Origin: Haladaptatus salinisoli
GTDB taxonomy: Archaea; Halobacteriota; Halobacteria; Halobacteriales; Haladaptataceae
Direction: 5' to 3'
Assembly (NCBI RefSeq): GCF_020614375.1
Contig: NZ_CP085329.1
Location: 494,660 to 558,659, forward strand
Length of the DNA: 64,000 nucleotides
Part shown: one piece after another, positions 35,457 through 44,060 of the stretch
Numbering within the stretch: the stretch's first letter is position 1
Layout of the letters: each line of letters begins with the position of its first letter
Notes under the pieces: model-generated
The model's input: only the letters and a program-made list of their open reading frames with translations
Told to the model about the DNA's origin: nothing
The model's database searches: none
Position numbers and translations under genes: made by a program

Positions 35457-36623
35457 CTAGTGGAGCCGATTGTGCATCTCGGTGATGAGGGTGTTGCTGG
35501 GGTCTTGGGAGAGTTCCCAGCACATCGCGCCGCCGAATCCGTTGTTTCTCGCGTAGTCCGCTTTGTTCCCGATCGAAGCGGCGTCGTCGTAGGAGATGAA
35601 CGTGTTCTCCGCGGCGGAGTACAGCCACGGCACCTGCGCGTCTGGATGCCAGTGGTACTCGTAGTCCGACTGCGGCTCGATGTTCTCCCGGATGTTGTAA
35701 TACGTCTCCGACGTGGACGAACTGAACGAGTTGAACAGGCCGTCGTTCGTGGACGACACGCCCGAAAAGGAGCGCCCGTAGAACGGCATTCCCATGACGA
35801 GTTTGTCCTTCGCTATCGGCTCGCCGGCCCAGTTCTTCATGTGGGCGGTCGTGTTCCAGCTCTGTTGCCCGTCCGGGTCGCCCGGCGGGGAATCGAACGG
35901 CGCGTTGAAGTTGGTGTCGTTGCTCCAGTCGCCGTGGTAGTCGTAGGTCATGACGTTGACGTGGTCGAGATAGTCGCTGATCGTCCCGACCTCGTAGGCG
36001 TCGTCGACGATGTTCGGGTTGGGGGAGGCCGCCATCGTCAGGTGGGTCCACGACCCGAACCGCGAATCGAGTTCGTTGCGACACGCCTCCAGGAGGAGCG
36101 TGAAGTTGTGCGGGTCGTCGGCTCGAATCGTTCCGTCCGGGAACTCCCAGTCGATGTCGAGACCGTCGAAGTTGTACCGCTCCACGATATCGACGGCCGT
36201 CTCGGCGAATCGCTGGCGTCGCGCGGCCGTCGACGCGGCGTCGGAGAACGTGCCGGAGTACCACCCGGCGCTGACGGAGAGGACGAACACGGTGTTCGTG
36301 TCGTCGTACGTCGAGAGTTCGCTGAGCAGGCTCTCTTCCGAGGAACTCCCCACGACGACCGTCCCGTCCGACTGCGGTTCGAGGAAGGCGTAGTTCAGGT
36401 GCGTGAGCTTATCGAAGGGGACGTCCGCGGGCGCGTAGTCGCCCGCCCAACCGGGGTAGTACCCGACGACGCGGTTGCCGTAGTCCCCGTGCGCTTCCGC
36501 CGCGCGGGTCCCGAGCGTCCCCGTTACCGCCAGCGCACCGGTTCCCTTGAGGAACGTCCGCCTCGATGCGCCCGCGAGCGATCTCCGTCCGCCGCCACTC
36601 GATGCTGATTCGTCGTCTGACAT
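35457..36623 (-). CDS. Tat-exported GH18 chitinase
   Basis: A 388-residue secreted glycoside hydrolase that cleaves chitin or related beta-1,4-GlcNAc chains. A twin-arginine signal (ASRRTFLKGTGALAV, residues 19-33) precedes the GH18 barrel, which starts VVGYYPGWAGDYAP. The catalytic DxxDxDxE motif is intact in DGLDIDWE (153-160), with the acid Glu at 160. A YDYHGDWS segment near 228 and a MGMPFYGRSF segment near 275 are typical chitinase elements, and the end reads GGAMCWELSQDP. No separate chitin-binding domain is present, so soluble or partly degraded substrate is likely. It is about 1.1 kb from the NagZ-like GH3 gene, suggesting extracellular cutting followed by import. Confidence 0.9.
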   Translation of the reverse strand: MSDDESASSGGGRRSLAGASRRTFLKGTGALAVTGTLGTRAAEAHGDYGNRVVGYYPGWAGDYAPADVPFDKLTHLNYAFLEPQSDGTVVVGSSSEESLLSELSTYDDTNTVFVLSVSAGWYSGTFSDAASTAARRQRFAETAVDIVERYNFDGLDIDWEFPDGTIRADDPHNFTLLLEACRNELDSRFGSWTHLTMAASPNPNIVDDAYEVGTISDYLDHVNVMTYDYHGDWSNDTNFNAPFDSPPGDPDGQQSWNTTAHMKNWAGEPIAKDKLVMGMPFYGRSFSGVSSTNDGLFNSFSSSTSETYYNIRENIEPQSDYEYHWHPDAQVPWLYSAAENTFISYDDAASIGNKADYARNNGFGGAMCWELSQDPSNTLITEMHNRLH

Positions 36624-36651
36624 GTGCGCCTGATGCTAACGTGATGAAGAC

Positions 36652-36666
36652 GAATAAAATTTATTC
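36652..36666. promoter_or_regulatory. AT-rich perfect palindrome in the chitinase promoter
   Basis: The sequence GAATAAA-A-TTTATTC forms 7-nt arms around one base, centred about 36 nt upstream of the chitinase ATG (36623, minus strand). It contains TATA-like sequence on both strands and could be the core promoter, an operator, or both. A further AT-rich stretch follows to 36690. Confidence 0.35.
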
Positions 36667-36769
36667 ACATTAGTTAATATTATTATTCCGCCTTCGGGCT
36701 ACCGAACCGAATCCGCGCTCCCTCGGCGGAACCCGAATCGTTTTACGCTCGACGCGAGCACTGTACGCC

Positions 36770-37570
36770 ATGACCGCAGCGGTACGCTTGTCGTCCGTCG
36801 CGTGGGCGGCGAAGACTCGAACCGAAATCCGCGAGACCGGCGCCGCCGAGGGGTCGGTCGTCGTCGTTCCGGTCGGGAGCATCGAACAGCACGGCCACCA
36901 CCTCCCCGTCGCCACCGACACGCTGTTGGCCGACGCCGTGTCTCACGCCGGCGCGAAGCGGGTCGCCGACGAGGTCCCCCTCCTCGTGACGCCCCCCGTC
37001 TGGTCGGGGTTCTCGCCCCATCACACGTCCCTCGGGGGGACGGTGACGCTCGAACTGGAGACCATCCTCGCCCTCTTGGAGGACGCGGCCGACAGCGCGC
37101 TCGACAACGGTTTCGACGGCGTCTGTTTCGTCAACGGGCACGGCGGAAACGCGTCGCTCGTCGACAACGCCGTGAGCACCGTCGGAAAATCGCACCCAGA
37201 CGTCGAGGTAACCGGTCTGACGTACTTCCGACTCGCGGAGTCGTTCGCGGACGATATCCGCGAGAGCGACGTCGGCGGCATGGCCCACGGCGGCGAGTTC
37301 GAGACGTCGCTCATGTTGCACCTCCACCCGGAACTGGTCGAGATGGACGACGCGGACGCCGAGTATCTGGACGAACCGTACGAACGCGGGACGAAAGACC
37401 TCCTCGTCGGCGGCGCGCTCTCGACGTACCGACCGTTCGAGGAGTACTCGGCCTCGGGGGCCATCGGCGACCCTTCGCTCGCCAGCGCGGAGAAGGGAGC
37501 CGAACTCCTCGACCGACTGGCCGACGAACTGGCCGACGTCCTTCGGAACGTCTCCCGGCGGGCGCGGTAA
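36770..37570 (+). CDS. Creatininase-family amidohydrolase
   Basis: A 266-residue metal-dependent amidohydrolase of the creatininase fold. The metal-site motifs are visible: VGSIEQHGHHLPVATD near 35-50, VNGHGGNASL near 118-127 and HGGEFETSLML near 167-177. Relatives include creatinine amidohydrolase, mycofactocin MftE and the F420/riboflavin pathway enzyme ArfB, so the substrate is open. Its place among cell-wall genes makes an amide of a sugar or peptide possible, but this is positional only. A TATA-like CGTTTTACG lies about 29 nt upstream. Confidence 0.85.
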   Translation: MTAAVRLSSVAWAAKTRTEIRETGAAEGSVVVVPVGSIEQHGHHLPVATDTLLADAVSHAGAKRVADEVPLLVTPPVWSGFSPHHTSLGGTVTLELETILALLEDAADSALDNGFDGVCFVNGHGGNASLVDNAVSTVGKSHPDVEVTGLTYFRLAESFADDIRESDVGGMAHGGEFETSLMLHLHPELVEMDDADAEYLDEPYERGTKDLLVGGALSTYRPFEEYSASGAIGDPSLASAEKGAELLDRLADELADVLRNVSRRAR

Positions 37571-37602
37571 TTCGCCGCGCTGGGATCGGAACGGCGGCGG
37601 TC

Positions 37603-39177
37603 TCAGTCGACCGGAATCGTCACCGGGAGTCGACCGACCGGCTTCCGGTCGCCGACGAGCACCTCTGCCGCGGCGGCGAGCGACGGCGGCGTATCGTCGT
37701 ACGTCGTCAGGTACGCGGAGACCTCCGGAAACGCCGCGAGGTCGTAGGGGTTCCGCGTCGCGACGACGACGGGGTCCGCACCCGCCTCGACGAGCGCGTC
37801 GACCGCGCCCGCCTGCTCGGGATTCGCGGCGGCGTCGGACGTGCAGACGACCGTCGGCGCGTCGTCGGGGTTCGGCGGCGAGTCGCCGGGGGCGAGAACC
37901 GACGCGTTCACCGTCGCGCCCGCCGTCGAGAGCGCCGACGCGAACGCGCCGCGGCGGTCGGTCGACTCCTCGACGAGCGAGCCGCGATCGCCCTCGAACT
38001 CGTAGACGACGACGGGAGCGTCGGGCAGGGGTAGAGTGTCGGCGTCGCGGACGAGCGTGACGCCGCGTTCGGCGACGGTTCGCGCGACGGAGCGACAAGC
38101 GGTCGCGGCGGCGTCCCGTTCGTCGGGGGTGTCGACCGACCCGGCCCCGTACGCTCGCTTCACCCGGAGGACGCGGCGCACCGACTCGTCGACGCGCGAC
38201 TCCGAGACGCGCCCCGACTCGACCGCGGCGACGACCGCGTCGATGGCCGCGCGCTGGGTGCGGGGCGTGTGGGAGACGCAGACGAGGTCGCAGCCCGCTT
38301 CGACCGCACGCACGCACCCCTCGACGGTGCCGACGCCGTCCGCGATGGCGTTCATCTCCATGCAGTCCGTGACGACGAGTCCGTCGAAGCCGAGTTCCTC
38401 GCGCAGGAGCCCGGTGACGACCCGACGCGAGAGCGTCGCCGGTCGCTCGGCGTCCTCCGCGACGGCGGGGAACGCGACGTGCGTCGTCATGACGGCGTCG
38501 ATACCGGCGTCGACGGCCCGGCGGAAAGGACGGAGTTCGACGCGGTCGAGGCGCTCCCGGTCGTGGTCGACGACCGGCAGGTCGAGGTGGGAATCGACCG
38601 CCGTATCGCCGTGCCCCGGGAAGTGTTTCCCGCAGGCGACGACCCCGCCGTTCTGCAGTCCGGCGGCGAACGCCGCGCCCAGTTCCGCGACGCGGCCGGG
38701 GCGCTCGCCGAAGGACCGAGCGCCGATGACGGGGTTGTCGGGGTTGTTGTTCACGTCGAGCACGGGCGCGAGGTCGACGTCGACGCCGAGCGCACGGAGT
38801 TCGCGGCCGACCGCCGCGCCCGCCCTCGCGGCGAGCGCCGGATCGTCGGCGGCTCCGAGCGCCATCGCGCTCGGTAACTCCGTCCCCCACGAGAGGCGCG
38901 CGACCCGGCCTCCTTCCTGGTCGACGGTCACGAGCAGCGGCGGCCCGCCGTCGGGGACGAACCCTCGGAGCGTCCGCGAGAGGGTTCGGAGCTGTTCCGG
39001 CGACTCGACGTTCCGACCGAAGTAGATGACGCCGCCGAGGGAGCGCTCGGAGACGAGTTCCTCGATCTCGGCCGTGGGCCGGGTTCCGTCGAACCCCGCG
39101 ACGAACAGTTGGCCGACCTTCTCGGGGAGCGACAGCGACGAGACGACCGACTCCGGGTCGGTGGGTGCGTCGGTCAT
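37603..39177 (-). CDS. nagZ: GH3 beta-N-acetylglucosaminidase (NagZ-like)
   Basis: A 524-residue cytoplasmic (no signal peptide) GH3 enzyme. The NagZ-specific motif KHFPGHGDTAVDSH, whose His and Asp supply the acid/base dyad, lies near residues 175-188, and the nucleophile Asp is in DGLVVTDCMEMNAI near 262-275. The EEKVGQLF-like start (LPEKVGQLFVAGFDG) and VTVDQEGGRVARL near 83-95 are also typical. Residues after about 350 form a second domain, as in Bacillus-type NagZ. It removes terminal GlcNAc from muropeptides or chitin oligomers. It starts 4 nt after the stop of namZ on the same strand, so the two genes are cotranscribed (namZ first). Confidence 0.88.
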   Translation of the reverse strand: MTDAPTDPESVVSSLSLPEKVGQLFVAGFDGTRPTAEIEELVSERSLGGVIYFGRNVESPEQLRTLSRTLRGFVPDGGPPLLVTVDQEGGRVARLSWGTELPSAMALGAADDPALAARAGAAVGRELRALGVDVDLAPVLDVNNNPDNPVIGARSFGERPGRVAELGAAFAAGLQNGGVVACGKHFPGHGDTAVDSHLDLPVVDHDRERLDRVELRPFRRAVDAGIDAVMTTHVAFPAVAEDAERPATLSRRVVTGLLREELGFDGLVVTDCMEMNAIADGVGTVEGCVRAVEAGCDLVCVSHTPRTQRAAIDAVVAAVESGRVSESRVDESVRRVLRVKRAYGAGSVDTPDERDAAATACRSVARTVAERGVTLVRDADTLPLPDAPVVVYEFEGDRGSLVEESTDRRGAFASALSTAGATVNASVLAPGDSPPNPDDAPTVVCTSDAAANPEQAGAVDALVEAGADPVVVATRNPYDLAAFPEVSAYLTTYDDTPPSLAAAAEVLVGDRKPVGRLPVTIPVD

Positions 39178-39181
39178 CGGC

Positions 39182-40348
39182 TCAGTACCGGAGGTAGTTC
39201 GCCCGCGCGTCGGCGAACTCGGCGAGGTCGTCCGACCAGCCGTCCGTGATGTCCTCGACGATGTCGCGCGGTTCGCGCCCGGCGTCCGCGGCGTCGATCG
39301 CCTCGCGCAGGTAGCTCCCGCCCGCGAGCTTGTCGACGAAGAACCCGTCGTCGTACTCGATCCACTCGCACCGGTCGTCGGCGGTGAACGCCGAGACGAG
39401 CACCGTGAGGCCGACCGTCACCGGGTCGACTGCGTCCCGGTCGAGCACGTGCACCTGCACGCCCGTCACGTTCTCGTGCTCGTGTTTCGAGAAGGTGGGA
39501 GAGAAGTACGCCGGTCGGAACGCGACCCCGTCCAGGTCCTGCGCCGACAGCTCGGCCGCCCACTCGGCCGCGTCGATCCACGGCGCGCCGACGAGTTCGA
39601 AGGGTTTCGTCGTCCCGCGTCCCTCCGAGAGGTTCGTCCCCTCGAAAAAGCACATGCCGGGGTACAGCGTCGCCGTCCCCGGCGTGGGCATGTTCGGCGA
39701 GGGGTACACCCACGGCAGGTCGGTGTCCGAGAACCAGTCCGAGCGCGTCCAGCCGCGCATCTCGACGACCGACACGTCCGCGCCGATGTCGAACTCCTCG
39801 TTGAAGTACGTCGCCAGTTCCCCGACGGTCAGCCCGTGGACGATGGGCAGTTCGTACCCTCCGACGAACGAGGCGGACTCCTCGCCGATTCGGTTGCCCG
39901 TGACGGGGAGCGGCGCGACGGGGTTCGGCCGGTCGAGGACGACCATGCGCTTTTCGGCCTCGGCGACGCCCATGAGCGCGTAAGCGAGCGTGTAGATGAG
40001 CGTGTAGAACCGACAGCCGACGTCCTGCATGTCGTAGACGACGGTGTCGAGGTCGTCCAACATCTCCGGTCGCAGCCTGCGCTGCTCGCCGTAGAGGCTC
40101 TTCACCGGGAGTCCGGTTCGTTCGTCGGTGCTGTCGTCGACCTTCACGCCCGCCTGCGCGTCGCCCCTGATGCCGTGTTCCGGCCCGAACAGCTTCCGGA
40201 GGTCGAAATCCTCGCGGTCGTGCAGGAGGTCGATGGTGGTGTGCAGGTCGCTGTCGGTTCCCGACGGGTTCGTGATGAGGCCGAGTCGCTCGCCGTCGAC
40301 CGCGTCGGACCGCTCGTTCAACAACCGTTCTACGCCGAGTCGTACCAT
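39182..40348 (-). CDS. namZ: NamZ/DUF1343 exo-beta-N-acetylmuramidase-like protein
   Basis: A 388-residue protein of the DUF1343 family, whose Bacillus member NamZ (YbbC) releases MurNAc from the non-reducing end of murein chains. Signatures seen are GPEHGIRGDAQAG (55-67), YDMQDVGCRFYTLIYTL (105-121), VVLDRPNP near 140 and TPGTATLYPGMCFFEGTNLSEG near 235. It lacks a signal peptide, so it acts inside the cell. I start at ATG 40348 because the TATA box lies 26 nt upstream; a GTG at 40396 would be upstream of that TATA box. It is directly followed by nagZ, reproducing the nagZ-namZ pairing of Bacillus. An archaeon has no murein of its own, so imported bacterial wall fragments are the likely substrate. 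Confidence 0.85.
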   Translation of the reverse strand: MVRLGVERLLNERSDAVDGERLGLITNPSGTDSDLHTTIDLLHDREDFDLRKLFGPEHGIRGDAQAGVKVDDSTDERTGLPVKSLYGEQRRLRPEMLDDLDTVVYDMQDVGCRFYTLIYTLAYALMGVAEAEKRMVVLDRPNPVAPLPVTGNRIGEESASFVGGYELPIVHGLTVGELATYFNEEFDIGADVSVVEMRGWTRSDWFSDTDLPWVYPSPNMPTPGTATLYPGMCFFEGTNLSEGRGTTKPFELVGAPWIDAAEWAAELSAQDLDGVAFRPAYFSPTFSKHEHENVTGVQVHVLDRDAVDPVTVGLTVLVSAFTADDRCEWIEYDDGFFVDKLAGGSYLREAIDAADAGREPRDIVEDITDGWSDDLAEFADARANYLRY

Positions 40349-40367
40349 ACCATCTGCAATGCGGTTT

Positions 40368-40379
40368 CCCTTTAAAAAA
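40368..40379 (-). promoter_or_regulatory. TATA box of the namZ-nagZ operon
   Basis: The minus strand reads GGTTTTTTAAAG, centred about 26 nt upstream of ATG 40348. This position fixes the start codon and indicates a promoter between namZ and the preceding gene despite the short gap. Confidence 0.55.
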
Positions 40380-40392
40380 CCACGTGTGGTCG

Positions 40393-41586
40393 TCACAAAC
40401 TACCGGTCACGTCGCCCTCCGCGCGGGCGACCGCCGCGTCGAACCAGCCGACGTGCGCGTCGCTCATGAGCGCGTGGTTGTACACGTGAAGCTCGTCGGC
40501 GGCGTCGGCGACGTCGCCGACGAAGGCTCGCCACTCCGCCTCCGTTCCGAGCACGTCGGGATCGAGCGTGACGCCGGCGTCCACGGGGATGTCGACCGCG
40601 TCCCGATACAGCCGGACGCGCCGACGGGCGGCGTCGCGGTCGCCCGTGTAGCAGAGGGCGACGATCCGGTCCAAGTGGGTTCGGACGCGGTCGAGGACGA
40701 CCCCCGCCGGCCAGCCGTCGTTCGGGTCGCGGCCGAGGCCGTCCGACGCCGAGTAGGTGAGCGCGACGTCGCCGCTGGCGGCCGACAGCCCTTCGAGGAA
40801 CCCGTCGACGACCGACGCCCGAAAGTCGAAGAGGTCGGCCAGGACCGGGCGCTCCTCGGCGAGTCGTTCGAGCGACCGAATCCGCGGCGTCGGTCCGCCG
40901 AGCGCGTCGCGGGCGACGGTTCGCACCGCGTCGCGGGCGCGATCGAAATCAACCGGGTGGCTCTCGGCTCGCTCCCGGCACGCCGAGCAGAAACACTGCG
41001 AGAGGACGACCTCCTCGGGCTTCCCGCGGACGACGTGGTTCTTCGCGTGACCGAACGTCGCCCCGTGTCCGTGGAAGGCGCTCGGGAAGCCGAGCGATTC
41101 GAGGTTGATCGCCTCGATGTCGTACTCGGCGAGCGAGCGCGCGACGCCCTCGAAGTACGTCTGCACCTCGGAGTGGGAGGGACAGAACGCGTGGTCGTGG
41201 GCGTCCCCGAAGGCGCTCTGAACCCGAAATCGCGGGTAGCGCGCGCCGAGCTTCGAGTTGTGGAAACAGACGAGCCACGCGTTCACGCCGATGCCGTGCG
41301 CGGTCAGTCGGTCGACCACGTCGCCGAACGGATCGTCTCGACCGCCGATATCGTTCGTCGGCGGGTCGATGGGCGTGTCGGCGAACGCTTCCGGGTCGGG
41401 GTCGAAGTAGCAACCGCCCTCGTACGATTCGAACAGACCGTCGTCCGAACGCGGGTCGAGCGTTCGGATGGAGTGGTAGTGCGCGGCGACGGTGACGCTC
41501 GACACGCCCAACTCGGCGAGTTCGCGCCGCGTCGCGTCGAGGGGGTGCGAGAGCAGTCGCCACGGGTAACTCCAGACTGCGACCAT
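40393..41586 (-). CDS. TIM-barrel glycosidase-like protein with CxCxxC motif
   Basis: A 397-residue cytoplasmic protein with no close family that I can name. Alternating hydrophobic strands and helices suggest a (beta/alpha)8 barrel: SVTVAAHYHS near 30, GVNAWLVCFHN near 100, IEAINLESLGFPS near 162 (a strand-end Glu of the kind used in catalysis) and VALTYSASDG near 280. The QCFCSACRERAE motif near residues 200-211 resembles the Cys-rich loop of putative glycosyl hydrolases often found beside sugar genes. It starts at ATG 41586, with a TATA box 27 nt upstream. It lies between namZ and the AmiE-like gene, so an intracellular glycosidase or deglycosylating role is likely, but the substrate is unknown. 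A second, distantly similar protein is encoded at 57217-58218. Confidence 0.65.
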   Translation of the reverse strand: MVAVWSYPWRLLSHPLDATRRELAELGVSSVTVAAHYHSIRTLDPRSDDGLFESYEGGCYFDPDPEAFADTPIDPPTNDIGGRDDPFGDVVDRLTAHGIGVNAWLVCFHNSKLGARYPRFRVQSAFGDAHDHAFCPSHSEVQTYFEGVARSLAEYDIEAINLESLGFPSAFHGHGATFGHAKNHVVRGKPEEVVLSQCFCSACRERAESHPVDFDRARDAVRTVARDALGGPTPRIRSLERLAEERPVLADLFDFRASVVDGFLEGLSAASGDVALTYSASDGLGRDPNDGWPAGVVLDRVRTHLDRIVALCYTGDRDAARRRVRLYRDAVDIPVDAGVTLDPDVLGTEAEWRAFVGDVADAADELHVYNHALMSDAHVGWFDAAVARAEGDVTGSL

Positions 41587-41608
41587 ACCGACCAAAATCC
41601 GCGGTGCG

Positions 41609-41618
41609 TAATAAATAT
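41609..41618 (-). promoter_or_regulatory. TATA box of the TIM-barrel gene
   Basis: The minus strand reads ATATTTATTA, centred about 27 nt upstream of ATG 41586, consistent with leaderless transcription and with rejecting the upstream TTG at 41595. Confidence 0.5.
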
Positions 41619-41667
41619 TGTCGGGTCGTGGCGGGATACCGGTTCGAGCGGGAACGTCCTCGCCGCG

Positions 41668-42717
41668 TCAGTCGAACCGCCGCGCGGCGACCATCGCGTG
41701 GAACCGCTCCCGGAATCGGATGAGCCCCGTCCCCTTCCCGTCGTAGACCTGATTCGTGAGCAGCACTGCGAACCGGTCGCGCTCGTGGTCGAGCCAGAGC
41801 GAGGTGCCGGTGTAGCCGGTGTGGCCGAGACCGTCGCGCGACCAGTTCGGCGCGGGGTACGTTCCGTCGGCGAGACGCCACCCCAGACTGTGCCGGTCGT
41901 CGAGTTCGGGGAGCCAGTCGTCCCGAAGCCGGTCGGTCGTCGCGGCGGAGAGGAGCGTCCCGTCGGCGGCTAGGAACGCGGTCGAGAACGCCGCGAGGTC
42001 GTCGACGGTCGTGAACAGGCCGGCGTTCCCGCTCCGCCCGCTCATCGCCCAGCCGAGGGGGTCGTGGACGTCGCCCCGGAGCACCCGGTCGCGGTGCTCG
42101 TGGTCGTAGGTCGCGGCGACGTTCGAGACGTCCACGGGGCCGAGGCGGGACGCGTCCATCCCGGCGGGGTCGAAGACGTTCGTTCGGGCGAGGTCGGCCA
42201 GCGAGCGGCCGGTCGCGCGTCGGAGCGCCTCGGCCAAGTACACGAAGTTGAGACAGCTGTACTCGTACCGGCCGCCGGGCGCGGCTTCGAGCACCGACCG
42301 GTCGCGGAGACCGTCGATGACGTCCTCCGCGGAGCCCCACGACTCGTCGAAGGCGTACGGTTGAAGCCCGGAACTGTGGGTCAGGAGTTCGACCAGCCGA
42401 ATCTCGCCGCGCCGCCGACCGTCGAGTTCGGGAAGGTGTCGCCGAAGTTCGTCCGAGAGCGCGATATCCCCCGCCTCCACGAGGGAGAGCGCGGTCGTCG
42501 CCGTCACCACGGGTTTCGTCAGCGAGGCGGCGTCGAACGTCGTCGTCCGGGTCGTCTGCTCGCCGCGTTCTGGGTCGCGGTGGCCGACCGCGGCGACCCG
42601 GTCGACGCCGGTACGGGTTCCGACCGCCGCCACGGCCCCCGGAAAGACGCCTTCGGTGCGGCCGCGCGCGAGGAACGCTTCGAGCGAATCGTCGGTAGCT
42701 GTCGTATCTGCCGCCAT
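41668..42717 (-). CDS. Serine beta-lactamase-fold hydrolase (AmiE/class C-like)
   Basis: A 349-residue beta-lactamase/transpeptidase-like serine hydrolase without a signal peptide. The nucleophile tetrad SLTK is at residues 65-68, the YxN-type motif is YSCLN near 152-156, and the HTGYTG motif near 300 replaces KTG. ELLTHSSGLQPY near 108-119 is typical of class C-like esterases and peptidases. In Bacillus a protein of this fold (AmiE, YbbE) cleaves MurNAc-L-Ala amide bonds and is encoded with nagZ and namZ, so the same role is likely here. D-amino acid peptidase or esterase activity remains possible. It has its own TATA box about 29 nt upstream. Confidence 0.8.
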   Translation of the reverse strand: MAADTTATDDSLEAFLARGRTEGVFPGAVAAVGTRTGVDRVAAVGHRDPERGEQTTRTTTFDAASLTKPVVTATTALSLVEAGDIALSDELRRHLPELDGRRRGEIRLVELLTHSSGLQPYAFDESWGSAEDVIDGLRDRSVLEAAPGGRYEYSCLNFVYLAEALRRATGRSLADLARTNVFDPAGMDASRLGPVDVSNVAATYDHEHRDRVLRGDVHDPLGWAMSGRSGNAGLFTTVDDLAAFSTAFLAADGTLLSAATTDRLRDDWLPELDDRHSLGWRLADGTYPAPNWSRDGLGHTGYTGTSLWLDHERDRFAVLLTNQVYDGKGTGLIRFRERFHAMVAARRFD

Positions 42718-42742
42718 CTTGCCGGAGTGGGGGCGCGAACGC

Positions 42743-42751
42743 TCTTAATTG
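42743..42751 (-). promoter_or_regulatory. TATA box of the AmiE-like gene
   Basis: The minus strand reads CAATTAAGA, about 29 nt upstream of ATG 42717. The divergent HAD gene has its own element GTATTTACC at about 42779-42787 on the plus strand, 29 nt before ATG 42813. Confidence 0.45.
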
Positions 42752-42812
42752 CTCCGTCCGAGCGGTCGGCGGGAAGAACGTATTTACCATTGCCGTCGGA
42801 ACGCACGAACGG

Positions 42813-43493
42813 ATGACCTACGACGCGCTCCTGTTCGACGTCGACGGCGTTCTGCTGCGCCACCACCGGGACCACCCGACGGTCTACCGGCAGGCCATCG
42901 AGGAGACCTTCGACCGGTTCGGCGTCTCGCCCTCGAACGACGACCTCGACGCCTTCATCGCGGGGGCCACGTTGGACGAGATGCGGCGCGCGTGCGCCGA
43001 CCACGACCTCGATTTCGCCGCCTTCTGGGCCGAGCGGGAGGCGAACGCCTCGCGCCTCCAGCGCGGGATGATGGACGGCGGCGAACGCGTCCCGTTCGAC
43101 GACTGCGCGGTGTTGGACGAACTCGCCGAAGCGCACGCCATGGGCGTCGTCAGCAGCAACCAACACGCGACCGTCGAGTACATGCTGGAGCGATTCGACC
43201 TCGCCCACCTGTTCGACGCCGTCTACGGTCGGGAGCCGACGGTCGACGGGTTCGAGCGGACGAAACCGGACACGCACTACGTCGAACGCGCGATGTCGGA
43301 CCTCGGCGCGACCCGGGGCCTGTACGTCGGCGACAGCGCCTGCGACGTGCTGGCCGCCCACCGCGCCGGTCTGGATTCGGCGTTCGTGCGCCGCTCGCAC
43401 CGCGAGGGCTACGCGCTCCCCGAGGAGCCGACGCACGAAGTTTCGACGCTCGCCGCCCTCCCCGACGTTCCCGGCGTCGAGTCGTCCGCGTAA
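42813..43493 (+). CDS. HAD-superfamily phosphatase
   Basis: A 226-residue haloacid dehalogenase-fold hydrolase. Motif I is FDVDGVLL (8-15) with the nucleophile Asp and general acid Asp, motif II is VVSSNQ near 112, the lysine is in TKPDTHYVE near 150, and motif IV is GDSACDV near 171-177. An alpha-helical cap lies between motifs I and II. Such enzymes dephosphorylate small metabolites such as sugar phosphates. It could act on amino-sugar phosphates made in this region, but HAD specificity cannot be read from sequence. It is divergent from the AmiE-like gene. Confidence 0.85.
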   Translation: MTYDALLFDVDGVLLRHHRDHPTVYRQAIEETFDRFGVSPSNDDLDAFIAGATLDEMRRACADHDLDFAAFWAEREANASRLQRGMMDGGERVPFDDCAVLDELAEAHAMGVVSSNQHATVEYMLERFDLAHLFDAVYGREPTVDGFERTKPDTHYVERAMSDLGATRGLYVGDSACDVLAAHRAGLDSAFVRRSHREGYALPEEPTHEVSTLAALPDVPGVESSA

Positions 43494-43626
43494 ATCGCAC
43501 CGCCTCGAACCGCACCAGCCCGTTTTGCACCGTCTTACGTCACTTCCGTTTCGCCAGCGCCGCCGGCGACGACCTCGGACTTCGGCGCGCTCCAACCGGC
43601 GACCGCCGGGGCGAAACCGCACCCCA

Positions 43627-43651
43627 CCCGTTTCGACTCAGTCGAAACGGG
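43627..43651. repeat. Perfect 11-bp inverted repeat with 3-nt loop
   Basis: CCCGTTTCGAC, spacer TCA, GTCGAAACGGG. It would form a stable hairpin on either strand. It lies about 135 nt past the HAD stop codon, between convergent genes. It could be a terminator-like or protein-binding site; no poly-T tract follows. Confidence 0.6.
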
Positions 43652-43901
43652 GCTTTCGGGGCTGTACGCGCCGGTTATTCGCACGGGGACGTCTTACCGC
43701 CGCTTTTCGTGGTAAAATCGGCATTTCGCGTGGTCGAAACGGGTTCGAAACGCGTTATACGCCACGAATTCTCCGTTTCCACGCCGAATTTCGATCGAGC
43801 GGTCCGTTACAGTGCTACCTCTGTAATGCGTATCGGACGACCGTCCCCGGCGCGTTCGCGCACCGCCGCTGTTCCGTCCGCGGTGACGGTGCGAATCGAC
43901 C

Positions 43902-43926
43902 GCCGTTTCGACTCGTCCGAAACGGC
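43902..43926. repeat. 9-bp inverted repeat sharing the GTTTCG core
   Basis: GCCGTTTCG, spacer ACTCGTC, CGAAACGGC. The arms share the core of the hairpin at 43627-43651, 275 nt away, suggesting related elements. Confidence 0.5.
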
Positions 43927-44060
43927 CTCCGCCGAGGGGAAGACGGTGGCTCCGCGTCCGAACCGACGACGGTGCGTTTCGACCGAGCGGAAGGTGCCGC
44001 GTCGCCGCTCCGCTCTCGAGCCAGCGTCGCGGTTAGGGGGACCGTCGCGCGGAGACGCGG

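Larger units (their letters stand above)
43494..44060. other. 567-nt intergenic region with inverted repeats
   Basis: No coding sequence is supported. The region contains two inverted repeats sharing the GTTTCG core, and scattered CGAAACG/TTCGAAAC words near 43700-43760. It separates the 3-prime ends of the HAD gene and the GNAT-anmK operon, which are convergent, so bidirectional transcription termination is one plausible use. Confidence 0.5.
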
